Below are positions 8,890-21,988 of a stretch of 64,000 nucleotides of DNA, one piece after another. The position numbers were made by a program, and so were the translations under genes. This stretch comes from Rhodanobacter soli (GTDB lineage Bacteria > Pseudomonadota > Gammaproteobacteria > Xanthomonadales > Rhodanobacteraceae), in contig NZ_JBEPSD010000001.1 in assembly GCF_040548735.1 (NCBI RefSeq), positions 1 through 64,000 of the forward strand, written 5' to 3'. Within the stretch, counting starts at the first letter, position 1. Each line of letters starts with the position of its first letter. The notes under the pieces are model-generated. The model searched no databases. It had not been told where the DNA came from and worked only from the letters and a program-made list of their open reading frames with translations.

Positions 8890-10365
8890 TCATGCAGCGC
8901 CGGGCACCGGACGATCGTGCCGCAAGCGGCTGAACACGCGGCTGGCCACCGCGGTGATCGCCGCCAACATGATCATCGTCCAGCGGAATGCCACCACGTA
9001 ATCTTCGTGGGCGTGGCCTTGCAGCATCGCTTCCATCAGCAAGGTGGACAGTGCGATGCCAAAACTCATCGCGAGGTACTGCACGGTCGAGGCCATCGAC
9101 GAGGCCATCGAGGCGTGCTTGATGTCGAGGTCGGTGTAGATCAGCGTGTTCATCGTGGTGTATTGCAGGCCGGCGAAGGCGCCGTAGGCGAACGTCAGCA
9201 ACGCGATCACCCACACCGGCGAGCCCGGACCGAGCAGGGCGAACGTGGCCAGCAGCGCGGCCACGATCAGCGTGTTGCCCAGCAGCAGGCGGCGGTAGCC
9301 GTAGTGCACCAGGGCGCGGTTGACCGCCCACTTCGCGATGATCGAACCCAGCGCCTGCGGCACCATCATCAGGCCGGCCATCAGCGGCGACCAGCCGCAG
9401 CCGACCTGCAGGAACAGCACCAGCAGCAAGAACATGCCGGAAATGCCGAGCCGGGTGAACAGCCCGCCGGCCAGCGACACCCACACGCTGCGCACGCGCA
9501 GCAGTTGCAGGTCCGCCACCGGATACGGGGTACGCCGGCTATGCCACACGTAGATCGCCCCGAGCAGCACGGCAACCAGCGCGCACAGGCCCATCCGCAG
9601 CCACGGTACCGGTGCGCTGCCGGCCAGTTCCGAGGCGGTGAGCAGCAGCGCCGAGGCGGCACCGAACAGCAGGAAGCCGGACAGGTCGAAGCGGTTCGCG
9701 CGGTCGAGCCGGTAGTCGGGCATGTCGCGCTTGTTCATCCACACGCCGGCGATCGCCACGGGCACGTTGATCAGGAAGATCAGCCGCCACGAGGTGAACT
9801 CGACGATCGCGCCGCCCAGCAGGGGGCCCAGCACTGAACCGAGCAGGCCGAACGTGGCCACCGTGCTCATCGCCCGCACGAACTCGCGCTTGTCGATGCT
9901 GCGCACCAGCACGTAGCGGCCCACCGGCATCAGCGAGGCGCCACCGATGCCCTGCACCACGCGCGCGGCGACCAGTTGCGGCAGCGTCTGCGCCACGCCG
10001 CACAGCAGCGAGCCCAGGCCGAACACCACGATCGCCGCGCCGAACACCCGCCGCGTGCCGAAGCGGTCGCACAGCCACGGGCTGGCCGGGATCAGGATCG
10101 CCAGGGTCAGCACGTAGCTGGTCAGCGCGGTGCGCATGCCCAGCGGGGTGACCAGAAGCGCTTCGGCCATCGCCGGCACCGCGGTGTTGACCACGGTGGA
10201 ATCCAGTGCCTGCATGAAAAACGCGGCGGCCACCAGCCACAGCAGTCCACGGAAGCGCTCGCGCGTGGAAATTTCACGCAAATCAGCCGCATCCGTCGTT
10301 GGCACGAGGGCGTCGGGGGCGACGGCGTGGGTGTCCGCGGCAGTGTGGGGAGGCATTTCCCGCAT
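8890..10365 (-). CDS. DHA2-family (EmrB/QacA-like) MFS drug exporter
   Basis: A 491-residue, 14-helix major facilitator. Motif D1 in helix 1 (MQALDSTVVNTAVPAMA) and motif C in helix 5 (GLLGSVLGPLLGGAI) identify the DHA2 drug:proton antiporters. Motif A reads LCDRFGTRRVFG. Members expel hydrophobic drugs, detergents or metabolites. There is no adjacent EmrA-type adaptor or TetR gene, so it may work alone in the inner membrane. The first two ATGs (residues 1 and 4) are both possible starts. Confidence 0.88.
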   Translation of the reverse strand: MREMPPHTAADTHAVAPDALVPTTDAADLREISTRERFRGLLWLVAAAFFMQALDSTVVNTAVPAMAEALLVTPLGMRTALTSYVLTLAILIPASPWLCDRFGTRRVFGAAIVVFGLGSLLCGVAQTLPQLVAARVVQGIGGASLMPVGRYVLVRSIDKREFVRAMSTVATFGLLGSVLGPLLGGAIVEFTSWRLIFLINVPVAIAGVWMNKRDMPDYRLDRANRFDLSGFLLFGAASALLLTASELAGSAPVPWLRMGLCALVAVLLGAIYVWHSRRTPYPVADLQLLRVRSVWVSLAGGLFTRLGISGMFLLLVLFLQVGCGWSPLMAGLMMVPQALGSIIAKWAVNRALVHYGYRRLLLGNTLIVAALLATFALLGPGSPVWVIALLTFAYGAFAGLQYTTMNTLIYTDLDIKHASMASSMASTVQYLAMSFGIALSTLLMEAMLQGHAHEDYVVAFRWTMIMLAAITAVASRVFSRLRHDRPVPGAA

Positions 10366-10463
10366 GGTAGCTGCTATGACAGCTTGATTTTCGCCGGTGG
10401 TATCAGCACAGTGGACCTTGTTTCATCTGCCAGTCATGCCCAGATAGGCATCACGGCCACTAA

Positions 10464-13390
<2,927 letters not shown>

Positions 13391-13391
<1 letters not shown>

Positions 13392-14347
13392 TGGGCGTCG
13401 AACCACTTGCCGCCCTGCAGCTGCGCGCGCGGCTGTACGCACTGGTACGCGCACATTTCGCCGAGCACCGAGTGCTGGAAGTGGAGACGCCGATCCTGTC
13501 GGCGGCCGGCAATACCGAGCCGAACATCGAGAGTTTCAGCACGCGCTTCAGCGGCCATGTCGACGCCGGCGCGCGCGAGCGCTGGCTGCGCACCTCGCCG
13601 GAATATCCGCTGAAGCGGCTGCTCGCGGCGGGTGTCGGCGACTGCTACGAGCTGGGCCGGGTGTTCCGCAACGGCGAGGCGGGCGGGCGGCACAATCCCG
13701 AGTTCACCATGCTGGAGTGGTACCGGGTCGGCTGGGACCATCGCCGGCTGATGCAGGAAACCATTGCGCTGGTCGAGGCGGCGCTGGCGATGGTGGGACG
13801 GCGCGCCGAGGTGCTGGTGACGAGTTACCGGCAACTGTTCCTCGACGGGCTGGGCATCGACCCGGCGCATGCCTCGATCGACGAGCTGCGTGCACCGCTG
13901 GCCGAGTACGGCATCGGTCCGAATGGCCTCGGCCGCGACGACTGGCTCGACCTGCTGATCACGCACAAGCTGCAACCGGCGTTTCCGCGCGATCGCATCA
14001 CGGTGATCCACGACTACCCGGCCAGCCAGTGCGCGCTCGCGAAGATCCGTCCCGGTGAGCCGCCGCTGGCCGAGCGCTTCGAGTTGTACCTGGGTCGCTA
14101 CGAGCTGGCCAACGGCTATCACGAATTGAACGACGCCGCGGAACAACGCAGGCGTTTCGAGCGCGACAACACGGTGCGCCGCGCGCGCGGCCTGCGCGAG
14201 ATCCCGCTCGACGAACACCTGCTCGGCGTGCTCGACGCGATGCCCGACTGCGCCGGCGTGGCACTGGGCATTGAGCGCTTGCTGATGTGCCTGGCCGACA
14301 CCGACGCGATCGCCGACGTGCTGGCGTATCCATTTTCCGAAGCCTGA
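13391..14347 (+). CDS. epmA: Elongation factor P beta-lysine ligase (GenX/PoxA)
   Basis: A 318-residue class II aminoacyl-tRNA synthetase-like protein lacking the anticodon-binding domain of LysRS. Motif 2 (FRNGEAGGRHNPEFTMLEWYR) and motif 3 (GVALGIERLLMCL) are intact. EpmA attaches (R)-beta-lysine to a conserved lysine of EF-P, which helps ribosomes through polyproline stretches. The start overlaps ligA's stop by one base, so expression is coupled to the ligase. The partner genes efp and epmB are not in this window. Confidence 0.94.
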
Positions 14348-14468
14348 CCCGGTGGCCTGAAACCGACGCCCCCGCGCCGGACGTGGATGTCTTGACGCGA
14401 TCGCACGATGGCAGCGACGGACGGGGCTGCTAAGGTTGCGCGCTTGTCATGGCAGGAATGCTCACGCG

Positions 14469-15782
14469 ATGCAGACCCCACTGGTTGACAACTTTCCCTC
14501 CGATCGTCTGCGCCGACGCGACGTGAAAACCCTGCTGCTGTCCGCGCTGGGCGGTGCGCTGGAGTTCTACGACTTCGTGGTGTTCGTGTTCTTCGCGATC
14601 CCGTTGAGCCACCTGTTCTTTCCGCCCGACACCGCGCCGTGGCTGGCCCAGCTGCAGGTGTTCGGCATCTTCGCGGCGGGTTACCTGGCGCGGCCGCTGG
14701 GTGGCATCGTGATGGCGCACTACGGCGACAAGCTGGGGCGCAAGCGGATGTTCACCCTCAGCGTGTTCCTGATGGCGGTGCCGACCCTGGCCATCGGCCT
14801 GCTGCCGGTGTACGCGCAGATCGGCATGCTGGCGCCGCTCTTGCTGCTGTTGCTGCGGGTGGTGCAGGGCATCGCGGTGGGCGGCGAGGTGCCCGGCGCA
14901 TGGGTATTCGTTGCCGAGCACGTGCCGGCGCGGCGCATCGGTTTCGCCTGCGCCAGCCTCACCTCAGGACTCACCGTGGGCATCCTGATCGGCTCGCTGG
15001 TGGCCGCGGCAATCAACAGCCGGATGACTCCGGCCGAAGTGCTCGATCATGGCTGGCGGCTGCCGTTCCTGGCCGGCGGCGTGTTCGGCTTCTTCGCGGT
15101 GTGGCTGCGCCGCTGGCTCAGCGAGACGCCGGTGTTCGAGGCGATGCATGCGCGCAAGGAGCTGGCCTCGGGCCTGCCGCTGCGGCGGGTGTTCGAACGA
15201 CACCTGCCCAGCGTGCTGCTGTCGATGCTGGTGACCTGGATGCTCACCGCCGCGATCGTGGTGCTGATCCTGATGACGCCGTCGCTGGTGCAGTCCGCGT
15301 TCCATGTCGTGCCGGCGCGCGCGTTCCTCGGCAACAGCGTGGCCTCGTTTGCGCTGGCGCTGGGCTGTCTCTTCTACGGCTGGCTGGCCGATCGCATCGG
15401 CTACGCGTGGGCGTTGCTGTGCGGCGCGATCGGGCTGCTGGTATGCGGCTACGCGTTGTACTTCGACCTGCAGGCCGGCGCCGCACATTTCGTCGCGCTG
15501 TACGCACTGGCGGGTTTCGCCGTGGGCGTCGTCGGCGTGGTGCCGGCGCTGATGGTGGTGGCGTTTCCGCCAGCGGTGCGTTTTTCCGGCCTGTCGTTCT
15601 CGTACAACATCGCCTATGCGCTGTTCGGTGGATTGACGCCGCCGCTGATCGGCCTGCTGCTGAAGCGGTTCGGCGTGCTCGCACCGGCGCACTACGTGGC
15701 GTTCACCGCCGTGATCGGGATCGCCGTCGCGGTCTGGCTGCTGGCCGCGCGGCGCAGCAGCGTCACGATGGCTCCGGTCTAG
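14469..15782 (+). CDS. MFS permease, metabolite:H+ symporter (MHS) type
   Basis: A 437-residue, 12-helix transporter. The start of helix 1 (GGALEFYDFVVFVFFA) and the loop RPLGGIVMAHYGDKLGRKRM are the signature of the MHS branch, which takes up dicarboxylates, citrate, osmolytes or aromatic acids. The GEVPGAWVFVAEH stretch in helix 5 is also typical. The substrate is not evident. I use the ATG at 14469; an upstream start at 14436 lacks a membrane-family N-terminus. Its stop overlaps the convergent DUF2461 stop in the palindrome CTAG. Confidence 0.87.
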   Translation: MQTPLVDNFPSDRLRRRDVKTLLLSALGGALEFYDFVVFVFFAIPLSHLFFPPDTAPWLAQLQVFGIFAAGYLARPLGGIVMAHYGDKLGRKRMFTLSVFLMAVPTLAIGLLPVYAQIGMLAPLLLLLLRVVQGIAVGGEVPGAWVFVAEHVPARRIGFACASLTSGLTVGILIGSLVAAAINSRMTPAEVLDHGWRLPFLAGGVFGFFAVWLRRWLSETPVFEAMHARKELASGLPLRRVFERHLPSVLLSMLVTWMLTAAIVVLILMTPSLVQSAFHVVPARAFLGNSVASFALALGCLFYGWLADRIGYAWALLCGAIGLLVCGYALYFDLQAGAAHFVALYALAGFAVGVVGVVPALMVVAFPPAVRFSGLSFSYNIAYALFGGLTPPLIGLLLKRFGVLAPAHYVAFTAVIGIAVAVWLLAARRSSVTMAPV

Positions 15783-16465
15783 AACTCCAGTTCCTGCGCC
15801 GCGCACAGGTAGTCGACCAGCGGCGCGACCTGCTTGAACGTGGCCACCGTCCACGGCAGCAGTTCGTCGGAACAGGCCAGTGCCTCGCTGAACGCGGTGG
15901 TGGCGACGAAATCCTTGCGCTTGAGGTCTTCGATCAACTCGTGCGCAGGGTCGTAGCCGCGCGGCGGGCGGACCAGCGATTCCCCACCCAACCGCAGGCG
16001 CTCGCGAAACGCCTTGCCCTGGGTGGCCCGTTTCCACGCGGCGGGGTTGTTGACCAGGAATTCGCGGATGTGCTTCAGCGCATCCGGTTCCGGGTGCCAC
16101 ATGCCGCCCCCGGCGAAGCATTCGCCAGGTTCGATGTGCAGGTAGAACCCCGGCGCCTGGATCTCGTGCCGGCGCTCGTGGAAGAAGCGCGAACCCTGCC
16201 ACGACTTGTACGGCAGCTTGTTGTTGGAGTAGCGGGTGTCCCGGTAGATGCGGTACAGCGAGCCGCCGTTCTTGCGCGGGTCGGCGCGGTAGTGCGGGCT
16301 GATCTTTGCCAGCGGCCCCTGCAGGTCGGTGATCAGCCGCAGGAACGGCTCGCGCACGTGACGCTCGTAGTCATCCTTGTGCGCGTGGAACCAATCGCGG
16401 TTGTTGTTGCGCCCGACGGCGCGCAGGAAGCGGAAGGTGGCGGGGGTGAAATAGCTCTGGGACAT
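15779..16465 (-). CDS. DUF2461 (TIGR02453) family protein
   Basis: A 228-residue protein with the DUF2461 signatures: NNNRDWFHAHKDDYE near the N-terminus, KNGGSLYRIYRDTRYSNNK around residues 65-83, and PGFYLHIEPGECFAGGGMW. Members are widespread, cytoplasmic and of unknown biochemical function. It sits 33 bases downstream of sbcB on the same strand, so the two may share a transcript. I know of no proven link to recombination. Confidence 0.88.
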   Translation of the reverse strand: MSQSYFTPATFRFLRAVGRNNNRDWFHAHKDDYERHVREPFLRLITDLQGPLAKISPHYRADPRKNGGSLYRIYRDTRYSNNKLPYKSWQGSRFFHERRHEIQAPGFYLHIEPGECFAGGGMWHPEPDALKHIREFLVNNPAAWKRATQGKAFRERLRLGGESLVRPPRGYDPAHELIEDLKRKDFVATTAFSEALACSDELLPWTVATFKQVAPLVDYLCAAQELEF

Positions 16466-16498
16466 GGCGGGTCTTGAGGGCGGATCGGGTGGGTTGGA

Positions 16499-17944
16499 TC
16501 AGAGGGGGGCGACGCTGGCGGCGAGCTGCTCGCCCCACGCCTGCAACTGGTCGAGCAGGGCCAGCTTGTCCTGCGCCTGCGGATCGTGGCGGAGTTCGCC
16601 GAGGCGGGCGAAATAATCGTCGAGGGTGAGTCCGGTAAGCGGCGTGTGGCGGGTGAGGCGCGCTTCGCGGAAGCTTTCCCAGCGCGTTCGCTCGTCGGCA
16701 TCCAGCGTTTCGGGCCAGTTGCGCGCGCGGTAGCGGAACAGCAGCTCCGCATAGCGTGGATCGCGGAACGGGAACGCGCGCGTGCCCAGTTCCTTCGGCG
16801 GCGTGGCGCGCACCTGGGCCAGCAGGCGCTTGTCCGCGTCGGGCAGGAAGCCGCCGCCGTACAAGGCCAGTTCGGGGTCTTCCGGTGGCGGCAGTTCGGC
16901 GGCGCGCTGGAACACGCGGCGCAGTTTCTCGGCGAGCCCGTCGACGGCATGCAGCACGTCACGGTGGGCCTGGCAGCGGGCCAGGTCCAGCTGCAGGCGG
17001 TCCAGGTCCACGCCCTGCAGCACCGACAGCGGCGCCAGCGCCGGCGCGTGGTTCGCGCGCACGGTGCGCAGCGGGATGCGTTCGATATCCTCGGGCAGGT
17101 CGGCGCGCGCGGTGAAGATGCGGTCGGCGATCTCGTCCTCGTCCAGCGCCAGCCATGCGGCCGGGTCGGTGGCGAGGTCGTACACGATCACCTCGCCGGG
17201 GCGGCTGGGATGCGGCGCCAGCGGCGCGATCACGGCCAGGCAATGGCGGCTGGCCGGGTAGCGCGAGGAGACGTGCACCAGCGGCGTCATGTTTACCGCG
17301 TCGAGCAGCTCGAACACCTTCTGCTTGCGGCGCAGGCCGTAGTACCAGTCCCACAGCCGCGGCTGGCGCACGCGGATCAGCCGGGCCAGGTCGATCAGCG
17401 CGTAGACGTCCGACAGTGCGTCGTGGGCGCGTTCCTGCTTGAGCTGGTTCGCGCCGGCCAGGTGTTCCAGCTTGAAGCTGGGCGAGCCGTCCTCGCGGAG
17501 CGGCCAGACGATGCCTTCGGGCCGCAACGCCTGGCACATGCGCACCAGGTCGATCAGGTCCCAGCGCGAGTTGCCGTTCTCCCACTCGCGGCCGTACGGC
17601 TCGTAGAAGTTGCGGTACAGCATCTGCCGGGTGAACTCGTCGTCGAAGCGCAGCGAGTTGTAGCCGACCCCGCAGGTGCCAGGCGCCGCCAGCTGTTCGT
17701 GCACGCGAGCGGCGAATTCGGCCTCGCTGACCCCTTCGCGTTCGGCCTGTTGCGGGGCGATGCCGGTGATCAGGCAGGCGTCGGGGTGGGGCGGCATCTC
17801 CAGCGAGGGCCTGCCGTAGAACATCACGGGTTCGCCGATGACTTCCAGTTCGAGGGTGGTGCGGATGCCGGCGAACTGCAGCGGCCGGTCGCGCCGCGGG
17901 TCGGCGCCGGAGGTCTCGTAGTCGTGCCAGAAGAAGGTCTGCAT
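16499..17944 (-). CDS. sbcB: Exodeoxyribonuclease I
   Basis: A 481-residue DnaQ-fold 3'-5' exonuclease (E. coli SbcB is 475). ExoI motif [19 protein letters not shown] gives the first acidic pair (Asp8, Glu10); motif II is [11 protein letters not shown], and the last motif contains RAHDALSDV. It degrades single-stranded DNA and acts in mismatch repair and recombination. I start at the ATG at 17944 ([11 protein letters not shown]); earlier in-frame codons lie in the short intergenic space. It is divergent from orn, another DnaQ-fold exonuclease. Confidence 0.95.
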   Translation of the reverse strand: MQTFFWHDYETSGADPRRDRPLQFAGIRTTLELEVIGEPVMFYGRPSLEMPPHPDACLITGIAPQQAEREGVSEAEFAARVHEQLAAPGTCGVGYNSLRFDDEFTRQMLYRNFYEPYGREWENGNSRWDLIDLVRMCQALRPEGIVWPLREDGSPSFKLEHLAGANQLKQERAHDALSDVYALIDLARLIRVRQPRLWDWYYGLRRKQKVFELLDAVNMTPLVHVSSRYPASRHCLAVIAPLAPHPSRPGEVIVYDLATDPAAWLALDEDEIADRIFTARADLPEDIERIPLRTVRANHAPALAPLSVLQGVDLDRLQLDLARCQAHRDVLHAVDGLAEKLRRVFQRAAELPPPEDPELALYGGGFLPDADKRLLAQVRATPPKELGTRAFPFRDPRYAELLFRYRARNWPETLDADERTRWESFREARLTRHTPLTGLTLDDYFARLGELRHDPQAQDKLALLDQLQAWGEQLAASVAPL

Positions 17945-18015
17945 CGGGCCATGATCGCATGGCCGAAAGCCGGGCCGGCATGGGACTGATAAACTCCCGC
18001 CCACAAGGAGAGCCC

Positions 18016-18582
18016 ATGAGCCAAGTACACGAAGACAACCTGATCTGGATCGATCTGGAGATGACCGGCCTCGACACCGACAACGACTCGATCCTGGAGA
18101 TCGCCACGGTGGTCACCGACAAAGATCTGAACGTGCTGGCCGAAGGACCGGTATTCGCCATGCGCCACGAAATCGACCGACTGGAGTCGATGGACAGCTG
18201 GAATACCAACCAGCACCACAAGTCGGGCCTGTGGCGGCAGGTGCTGATCTCGGAAACCGATCACGCGATGGCCGAGCAGGCCACGGTGGATTTCCTGCGC
18301 GCGTGGGTGCCGCCGGGCAAGTCGCCGATGTGCGGCAACTCGATCTGCCAGGATCGCCGCTTCCTGCACCGGCAGATGCCGCGGCTGGAACGCTACTTCC
18401 ACTACCGCAACCTGGACGTCTCCACGCTCAAGGAACTGGCCCGGCGCTGGGCGCCGGAAATCGCCAAGAGCGTCGGCAAGGAATCGGCGCATACCGCGCT
18501 GTCGGATATTCGCGACTCCATCGCCGAGCTGCGCCATTATCGCCGCTACATGGGCGAACTGGGCGGCGGGATCAAAGCCTGA
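18016..18582 (+). CDS. orn: Oligoribonuclease
   Basis: A 188-residue DEDDh exonuclease. Exo I is [11 protein letters not shown] (Asp13, Glu15), Exo II is [11 protein letters not shown], and Exo III is [12 protein letters not shown] with the catalytic His. Orn finishes RNA decay by cutting 2-nt RNAs, including pGpG from cyclic di-GMP breakdown. AAGGAG lies 5 bases before the ATG. The length and sequence are standard for gammaproteobacteria. Confidence 0.97.
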   Translation: MSQVHEDNLIWIDLEMTGLDTDNDSILEIATVVTDKDLNVLAEGPVFAMRHEIDRLESMDSWNTNQHHKSGLWRQVLISETDHAMAEQATVDFLRAWVPPGKSPMCGNSICQDRRFLHRQMPRLERYFHYRNLDVSTLKELARRWAPEIAKSVGKESAHTALSDIRDSIAELRHYRRYMGELGGGIKA

Positions 18583-18614
18583 GTGCGACGCTGTTTCCGG
18601 AAACTGACGAGGCC

Positions 18615-19529
18615 ATGAGCATGTCGAACGATCTGTTTGCGCCGGTGCTGGACTGCGCCGGGCGTCCGTTGCGGCTCGATCGCGCACGGGTGGTCGGCAT
18701 CCTCAACGTCACCCCCGATTCGTTTTCCGACGGCGGCATGCACGACAGCGTGGAAACCGCCGTGGCGCATGGCCTGCGCATGGCGGAAGAGGGCGCCGAC
18801 ATGCTCGATGTCGGCGGCGAGTCGACCCGTCCCGGCGCGGCCGACGTGCCGGTCGAGGAAGAGTTGCGCCGGGTGCTGCCGGTGATCGAGCAACTGATCG
18901 CGCGCACCACGTTGCCGATCGCGATCGACACGTCCAAGCCGGAGGTGATGCGCGCAGCGGTGGCCGCCGGCGCCGGCATGATCAACGACGTGTATGCGCT
19001 GCGCCGCGATGGTGCGATGCAGGCTGCGGCCGAACTGGGCGTGCCGGTGTGCCTGATGCACATGCAGGGCGAGCCGCGCAGCATGCAGGCCGAGCCGCAT
19101 TACGACGACGTGGTCGGCGAGGTGCACCGGTTCCTCACCGACCGGCTGTTCGCCTGCGAACTGGCCGGGATCGACCGGCGCAAGGTGATGGTCGACGTCG
19201 GTTTCGGTTTCGGCAAGACGCTGCAACACAACCTCGCGCTGCTGTGCGCGCTGGAGCGTTTCGCCAACCTCGGCAGCGGCGTGTATGCCGGGCTGTCGCG
19301 CAAGTCGATGATTGGCACGCTGACCGGCCGCAGCGAACCCATCGAACGCGCCGCCGGCTCAGCCGCGGCCGCGTTGATCGCGGTTCAGCGTGGCGCCCGC
19401 ATGGTGCGCGTGCATGACGTCGCCGCCACCGTGGATGCATTGGCGGTATGGCAGGCGGTGCGTGCGCTCGACACCGTACCGCGGCGTGAGGAAAAATCCA
19501 GCGCACCGCGCTGGCCCGACGACGACTGA
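18615..19529 (+). CDS. folP: Dihydropteroate synthase
   Basis: A 304-residue TIM-barrel enzyme joining 6-hydroxymethyl-dihydropterin diphosphate with p-aminobenzoate in folate synthesis; it is the sulfonamide target. Visible signatures are [14 protein letters not shown] (pterin/diphosphate loop), [20 protein letters not shown], and [13 protein letters not shown] with GLSRKSMIG near the C-terminus. The start is ATG 18615 (MSMSND). folP followed by glmM is a conserved gammaproteobacterial pair and is kept here with a 44-base gap; the usual ftsH is not in front. Confidence 0.95.
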   Translation: MSMSNDLFAPVLDCAGRPLRLDRARVVGILNVTPDSFSDGGMHDSVETAVAHGLRMAEEGADMLDVGGESTRPGAADVPVEEELRRVLPVIEQLIARTTLPIAIDTSKPEVMRAAVAAGAGMINDVYALRRDGAMQAAAELGVPVCLMHMQGEPRSMQAEPHYDDVVGEVHRFLTDRLFACELAGIDRRKVMVDVGFGFGKTLQHNLALLCALERFANLGSGVYAGLSRKSMIGTLTGRSEPIERAAGSAAAALIAVQRGARMVRVHDVAATVDALAVWQAVRALDTVPRREEKSSAPRWPDDD

Positions 19530-19573
19530 TCGGCCGGGCGAAGCAGCGGCAGGGACGGCAAAAACCTTTCGGA

Positions 19574-20938
19574 ATGACGGACACGATGACCCAGCGCAAA
19601 TATTTCGGTACGGACGGCATTCGCGGCATGGTCGGGCAATGGCCGATCAGCGCGGACTTCATGCTGCGGCTGGGTCGCGCCGCCGGCAGCGTGCTGGCGC
19701 GCGACGGCAAGGAGCGGCCGAATGTGCTGATCGGCAAGGACACCCGCATTTCGGGCTACATGTTCGAGGCCGCGCTGGAGTCTGGCCTGGTGGCCGCCGG
19801 TGCCGACGTGGGCTTGCTTGGCCCGATGCCGACGCCGGCAGTGGCGTACCTGACCCGTTCCATGCGCGCGCAGACCGGCATCGTGATCAGCGCCTCGCAC
19901 AACCCGCATCACGACAATGGCATCAAGTTCTTCTCCGCCAACGGCGAGAAACTGTCCGACGAGGTCGAGCTGGCGATCGAGCGGGAGATCGACGCCGAGT
20001 TCGTCACGGTGCCGTCCGAACGGCTTGGCAGGGCTCGCCGGATCGATGATGCGGTGGCCCGTTACGCGGAGTACTGCAAGGGCACCGTGGCGGAGGATTT
20101 CAGCCTGCACGGGCTCAAGCTGGTGCTGGATTGCGCGCATGGCGCCACTTACCAGGTGGCGCCGAAAGTGTTTGCCGAACTGGGCGCCGAGGTGATCGCG
20201 ATAGGCGACAGGCCGGATGGCTTCAACATCAACCGCGAAGTCGGCTCGACCCATCCGCAGACTTTGCAGCAGGCGGTGCTGGCGCATGGCGCCGACATCG
20301 GCATCGCGTTCGACGGCGACGGCGATCGCGTACAGCTGGTCGACCGGCATGGCGTACTGGCCGACGGCGACGATATCCTCTATGTGCTGGCGCGCAGCTG
20401 GCACGCGCAGGGGATGTTGAAGGGGCCGGTGGTCGGCACCCTGATGAGCAACTACGGCCTGCAGCTCGCGCTGGCCGAGCTCGGGGTGCCGCTGATCCGC
20501 GCCAACGTGGGCGACCGCTACGTACTGCAGAAGCTGAAGGAGCATGGCGGCGTGCTCGGCGGCGAAACTTCCGGCCACGTCCTGTGCCTGGACCGTGCCA
20601 CCACCGGTGACGGCATCGTCGTCGCGCTGGCCGTGCTGGAGGCGCTGGCGCGCTCAGGCTTGGACCTGGCCGCAGCGCGGCAGGGTTTGCAGAAAATGCC
20701 GCAGGTGATGCTCAACGTGCGTGCCGCCGGCGCACGCGAGGCACTGGCGAGCAGTGAAGTAAAACAGGCTTTGGCCGAGGTGGAACAGATCCTGCACGGC
20801 CGCGGCCGAGTGGTGCTGCGCGCCTCCGGTACCGAACCGCTGGTGCGCGTCACCATCGAGGGGGCCGATGCGGTGGAAGTGCAGCGGTTGGCAGAGAGGC
20901 TCGCCGGGATTGTAAAATCCACAGCCGAACGCTCGTGA
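19574..20938 (+). CDS. glmM: Phosphoglucosamine mutase
   Basis: A 454-residue alpha-D-phosphohexomutase that converts glucosamine-6-P to glucosamine-1-P for UDP-GlcNAc. Seen directly: YFGTDGIRG at the N-terminus, the phosphoserine loop [11 protein letters not shown] (Ser108), the metal loop FDGDGDR, the sugar loop GGETSGH and the phosphate loop [11 protein letters not shown]. ATGs at 19574 and 19586 are both possible; the second gives [11 protein letters not shown], closer to most homologues. Confidence 0.96.
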   Translation: MTDTMTQRKYFGTDGIRGMVGQWPISADFMLRLGRAAGSVLARDGKERPNVLIGKDTRISGYMFEAALESGLVAAGADVGLLGPMPTPAVAYLTRSMRAQTGIVISASHNPHHDNGIKFFSANGEKLSDEVELAIEREIDAEFVTVPSERLGRARRIDDAVARYAEYCKGTVAEDFSLHGLKLVLDCAHGATYQVAPKVFAELGAEVIAIGDRPDGFNINREVGSTHPQTLQQAVLAHGADIGIAFDGDGDRVQLVDRHGVLADGDDILYVLARSWHAQGMLKGPVVGTLMSNYGLQLALAELGVPLIRANVGDRYVLQKLKEHGGVLGGETSGHVLCLDRATTGDGIVVALAVLEALARSGLDLAAARQGLQKMPQVMLNVRAAGAREALASSEVKQALAEVEQILHGRGRVVLRASGTEPLVRVTIEGADAVEVQRLAERLAGIVKSTAERS

Positions 20939-20940
20939 AC

Positions 20941-21034
20941 CTGTAGTGGTATTGGGTCGCCATGGACTGGCCCGACGTGCCCCGCCCTTGCGGTGGCGGA
21001 TGAATCGACCGCACGCCCAACCAGTGGACTACAG
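20941..21034 (+). promoter_or_regulatory. Long inverted repeat directly before an oxygenase start codon
   Basis: CTGTAGT at 20941-20947 is matched by ACTACAG at 21028-21034, and the pairing continues inward through GGT/ACC and TTGGG/CCCAA with bulges. A second stem (CCGCC/GGCGG) lies inside the loop. The outer stem ends two bases before the ATG at 21037 and covers the place where a Shine-Dalgarno sequence should be; none is obvious. It may be a structured leader controlling translation. Confidence 0.4.
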
Positions 21035-21036
21035 CC

Positions 21037-21972
21037 ATGAAGAATGTTCCCACCCTCGACATCCGCCGCTACGACACCGATCGCGACACCTTCGTCGCCG
21101 AGATCGGCGCGGCCTACCGTGAATTCGGTTTCTGCTGCATCAGCGGACACGGCATCGCGCGCGACCTGATCGACGGCTCATACGACGTGTTCCAGCGCTT
21201 CTTCGCGCTGCCGACCGAAATCAAGATGAAATACCACATCGCCGGTGCCGGTGGCGCGCGCGGCTACACGCCGTTCAAGGTGGAAACCGCCAAGGACAGC
21301 CAGTACGCCGACCTCAAGGAGTTCTGGCATATCGGCCGCGAGATACCGCGCGATTCGAAATTCGCCGACGTGATGCCGCCGAATATCTGGCCGAGCGAAG
21401 TGCCGGAATTCAGGCAGTACGGCTACGGCCTGTACGAAGCGCTGGATCAGCTCGGCACGCGCGTGCTGCGCGCGCTGGCCTTGCACATCGGCGAGCCGGA
21501 GAACTTCTTCGAAGACAAGACCGACGTCGGCAACTCGATCCTGCGCCCGATCCACTATCCGCCGATCACCCAGGACGACATTCCGAACGTTCGCGCCGGT
21601 GCACACGAGGACATCAACTTCATCACCCTGCTGGTTGGCGCCAGCGCGGAAGGGCTGGAAGTGCTCACCCGCGAGGGCGAGTGGCTGCCGATCACCACCG
21701 AGGGCGACGCGATCGTGGTGAACATCGGCGACATGCTGCAGCGGCTTTCCAACCACGTGTTCCCGTCCACCACGCATCGGGTGGTCAACCCGCGGAACGA
21801 GAACGCGCGCAAGCCGCGCTATTCGGTGCCGTTCTTCCTGCACCCGAACCCGGACGTAGTGCTGGACCCGCTCGACTCGTGCATCACCCCGGACAACCCG
21901 CGCCGCTACGACACCTCGATCACCTCGCACGAGTATCTGCTGCAACGGTTGCGCGAGATCAAGCTGATCTGA
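21037..21972 (+). CDS. Isopenicillin N synthase-like Fe(II)/2OG oxygenase
   Basis: A 311-residue member of the IPNS-like dioxygenase family. The N-terminal DIOX_N-type part has REFGFCCISGHGI. The catalytic jelly roll carries His190-x-Asp192 (GAHEDINFITLL), His247 (STTHRVVNP) and Arg261 (KPRYSVPFF) for Fe(II) and 2-oxoglutarate. Bacterial members hydroxylate or oxidise varied small molecules; the substrate here is unknown. A likely structured leader precedes the ATG. A second, unrelated Fe/2OG protein lies convergently just downstream. Confidence 0.88.
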   Translation: MKNVPTLDIRRYDTDRDTFVAEIGAAYREFGFCCISGHGIARDLIDGSYDVFQRFFALPTEIKMKYHIAGAGGARGYTPFKVETAKDSQYADLKEFWHIGREIPRDSKFADVMPPNIWPSEVPEFRQYGYGLYEALDQLGTRVLRALALHIGEPENFFEDKTDVGNSILRPIHYPPITQDDIPNVRAGAHEDINFITLLVGASAEGLEVLTREGEWLPITTEGDAIVVNIGDMLQRLSNHVFPSTTHRVVNPRNENARKPRYSVPFFLHPNPDVVLDPLDSCITPDNPRRYDTSITSHEYLLQRLREIKLI

Positions 21973-21988
21973 GGCGACGGACCGGCTC

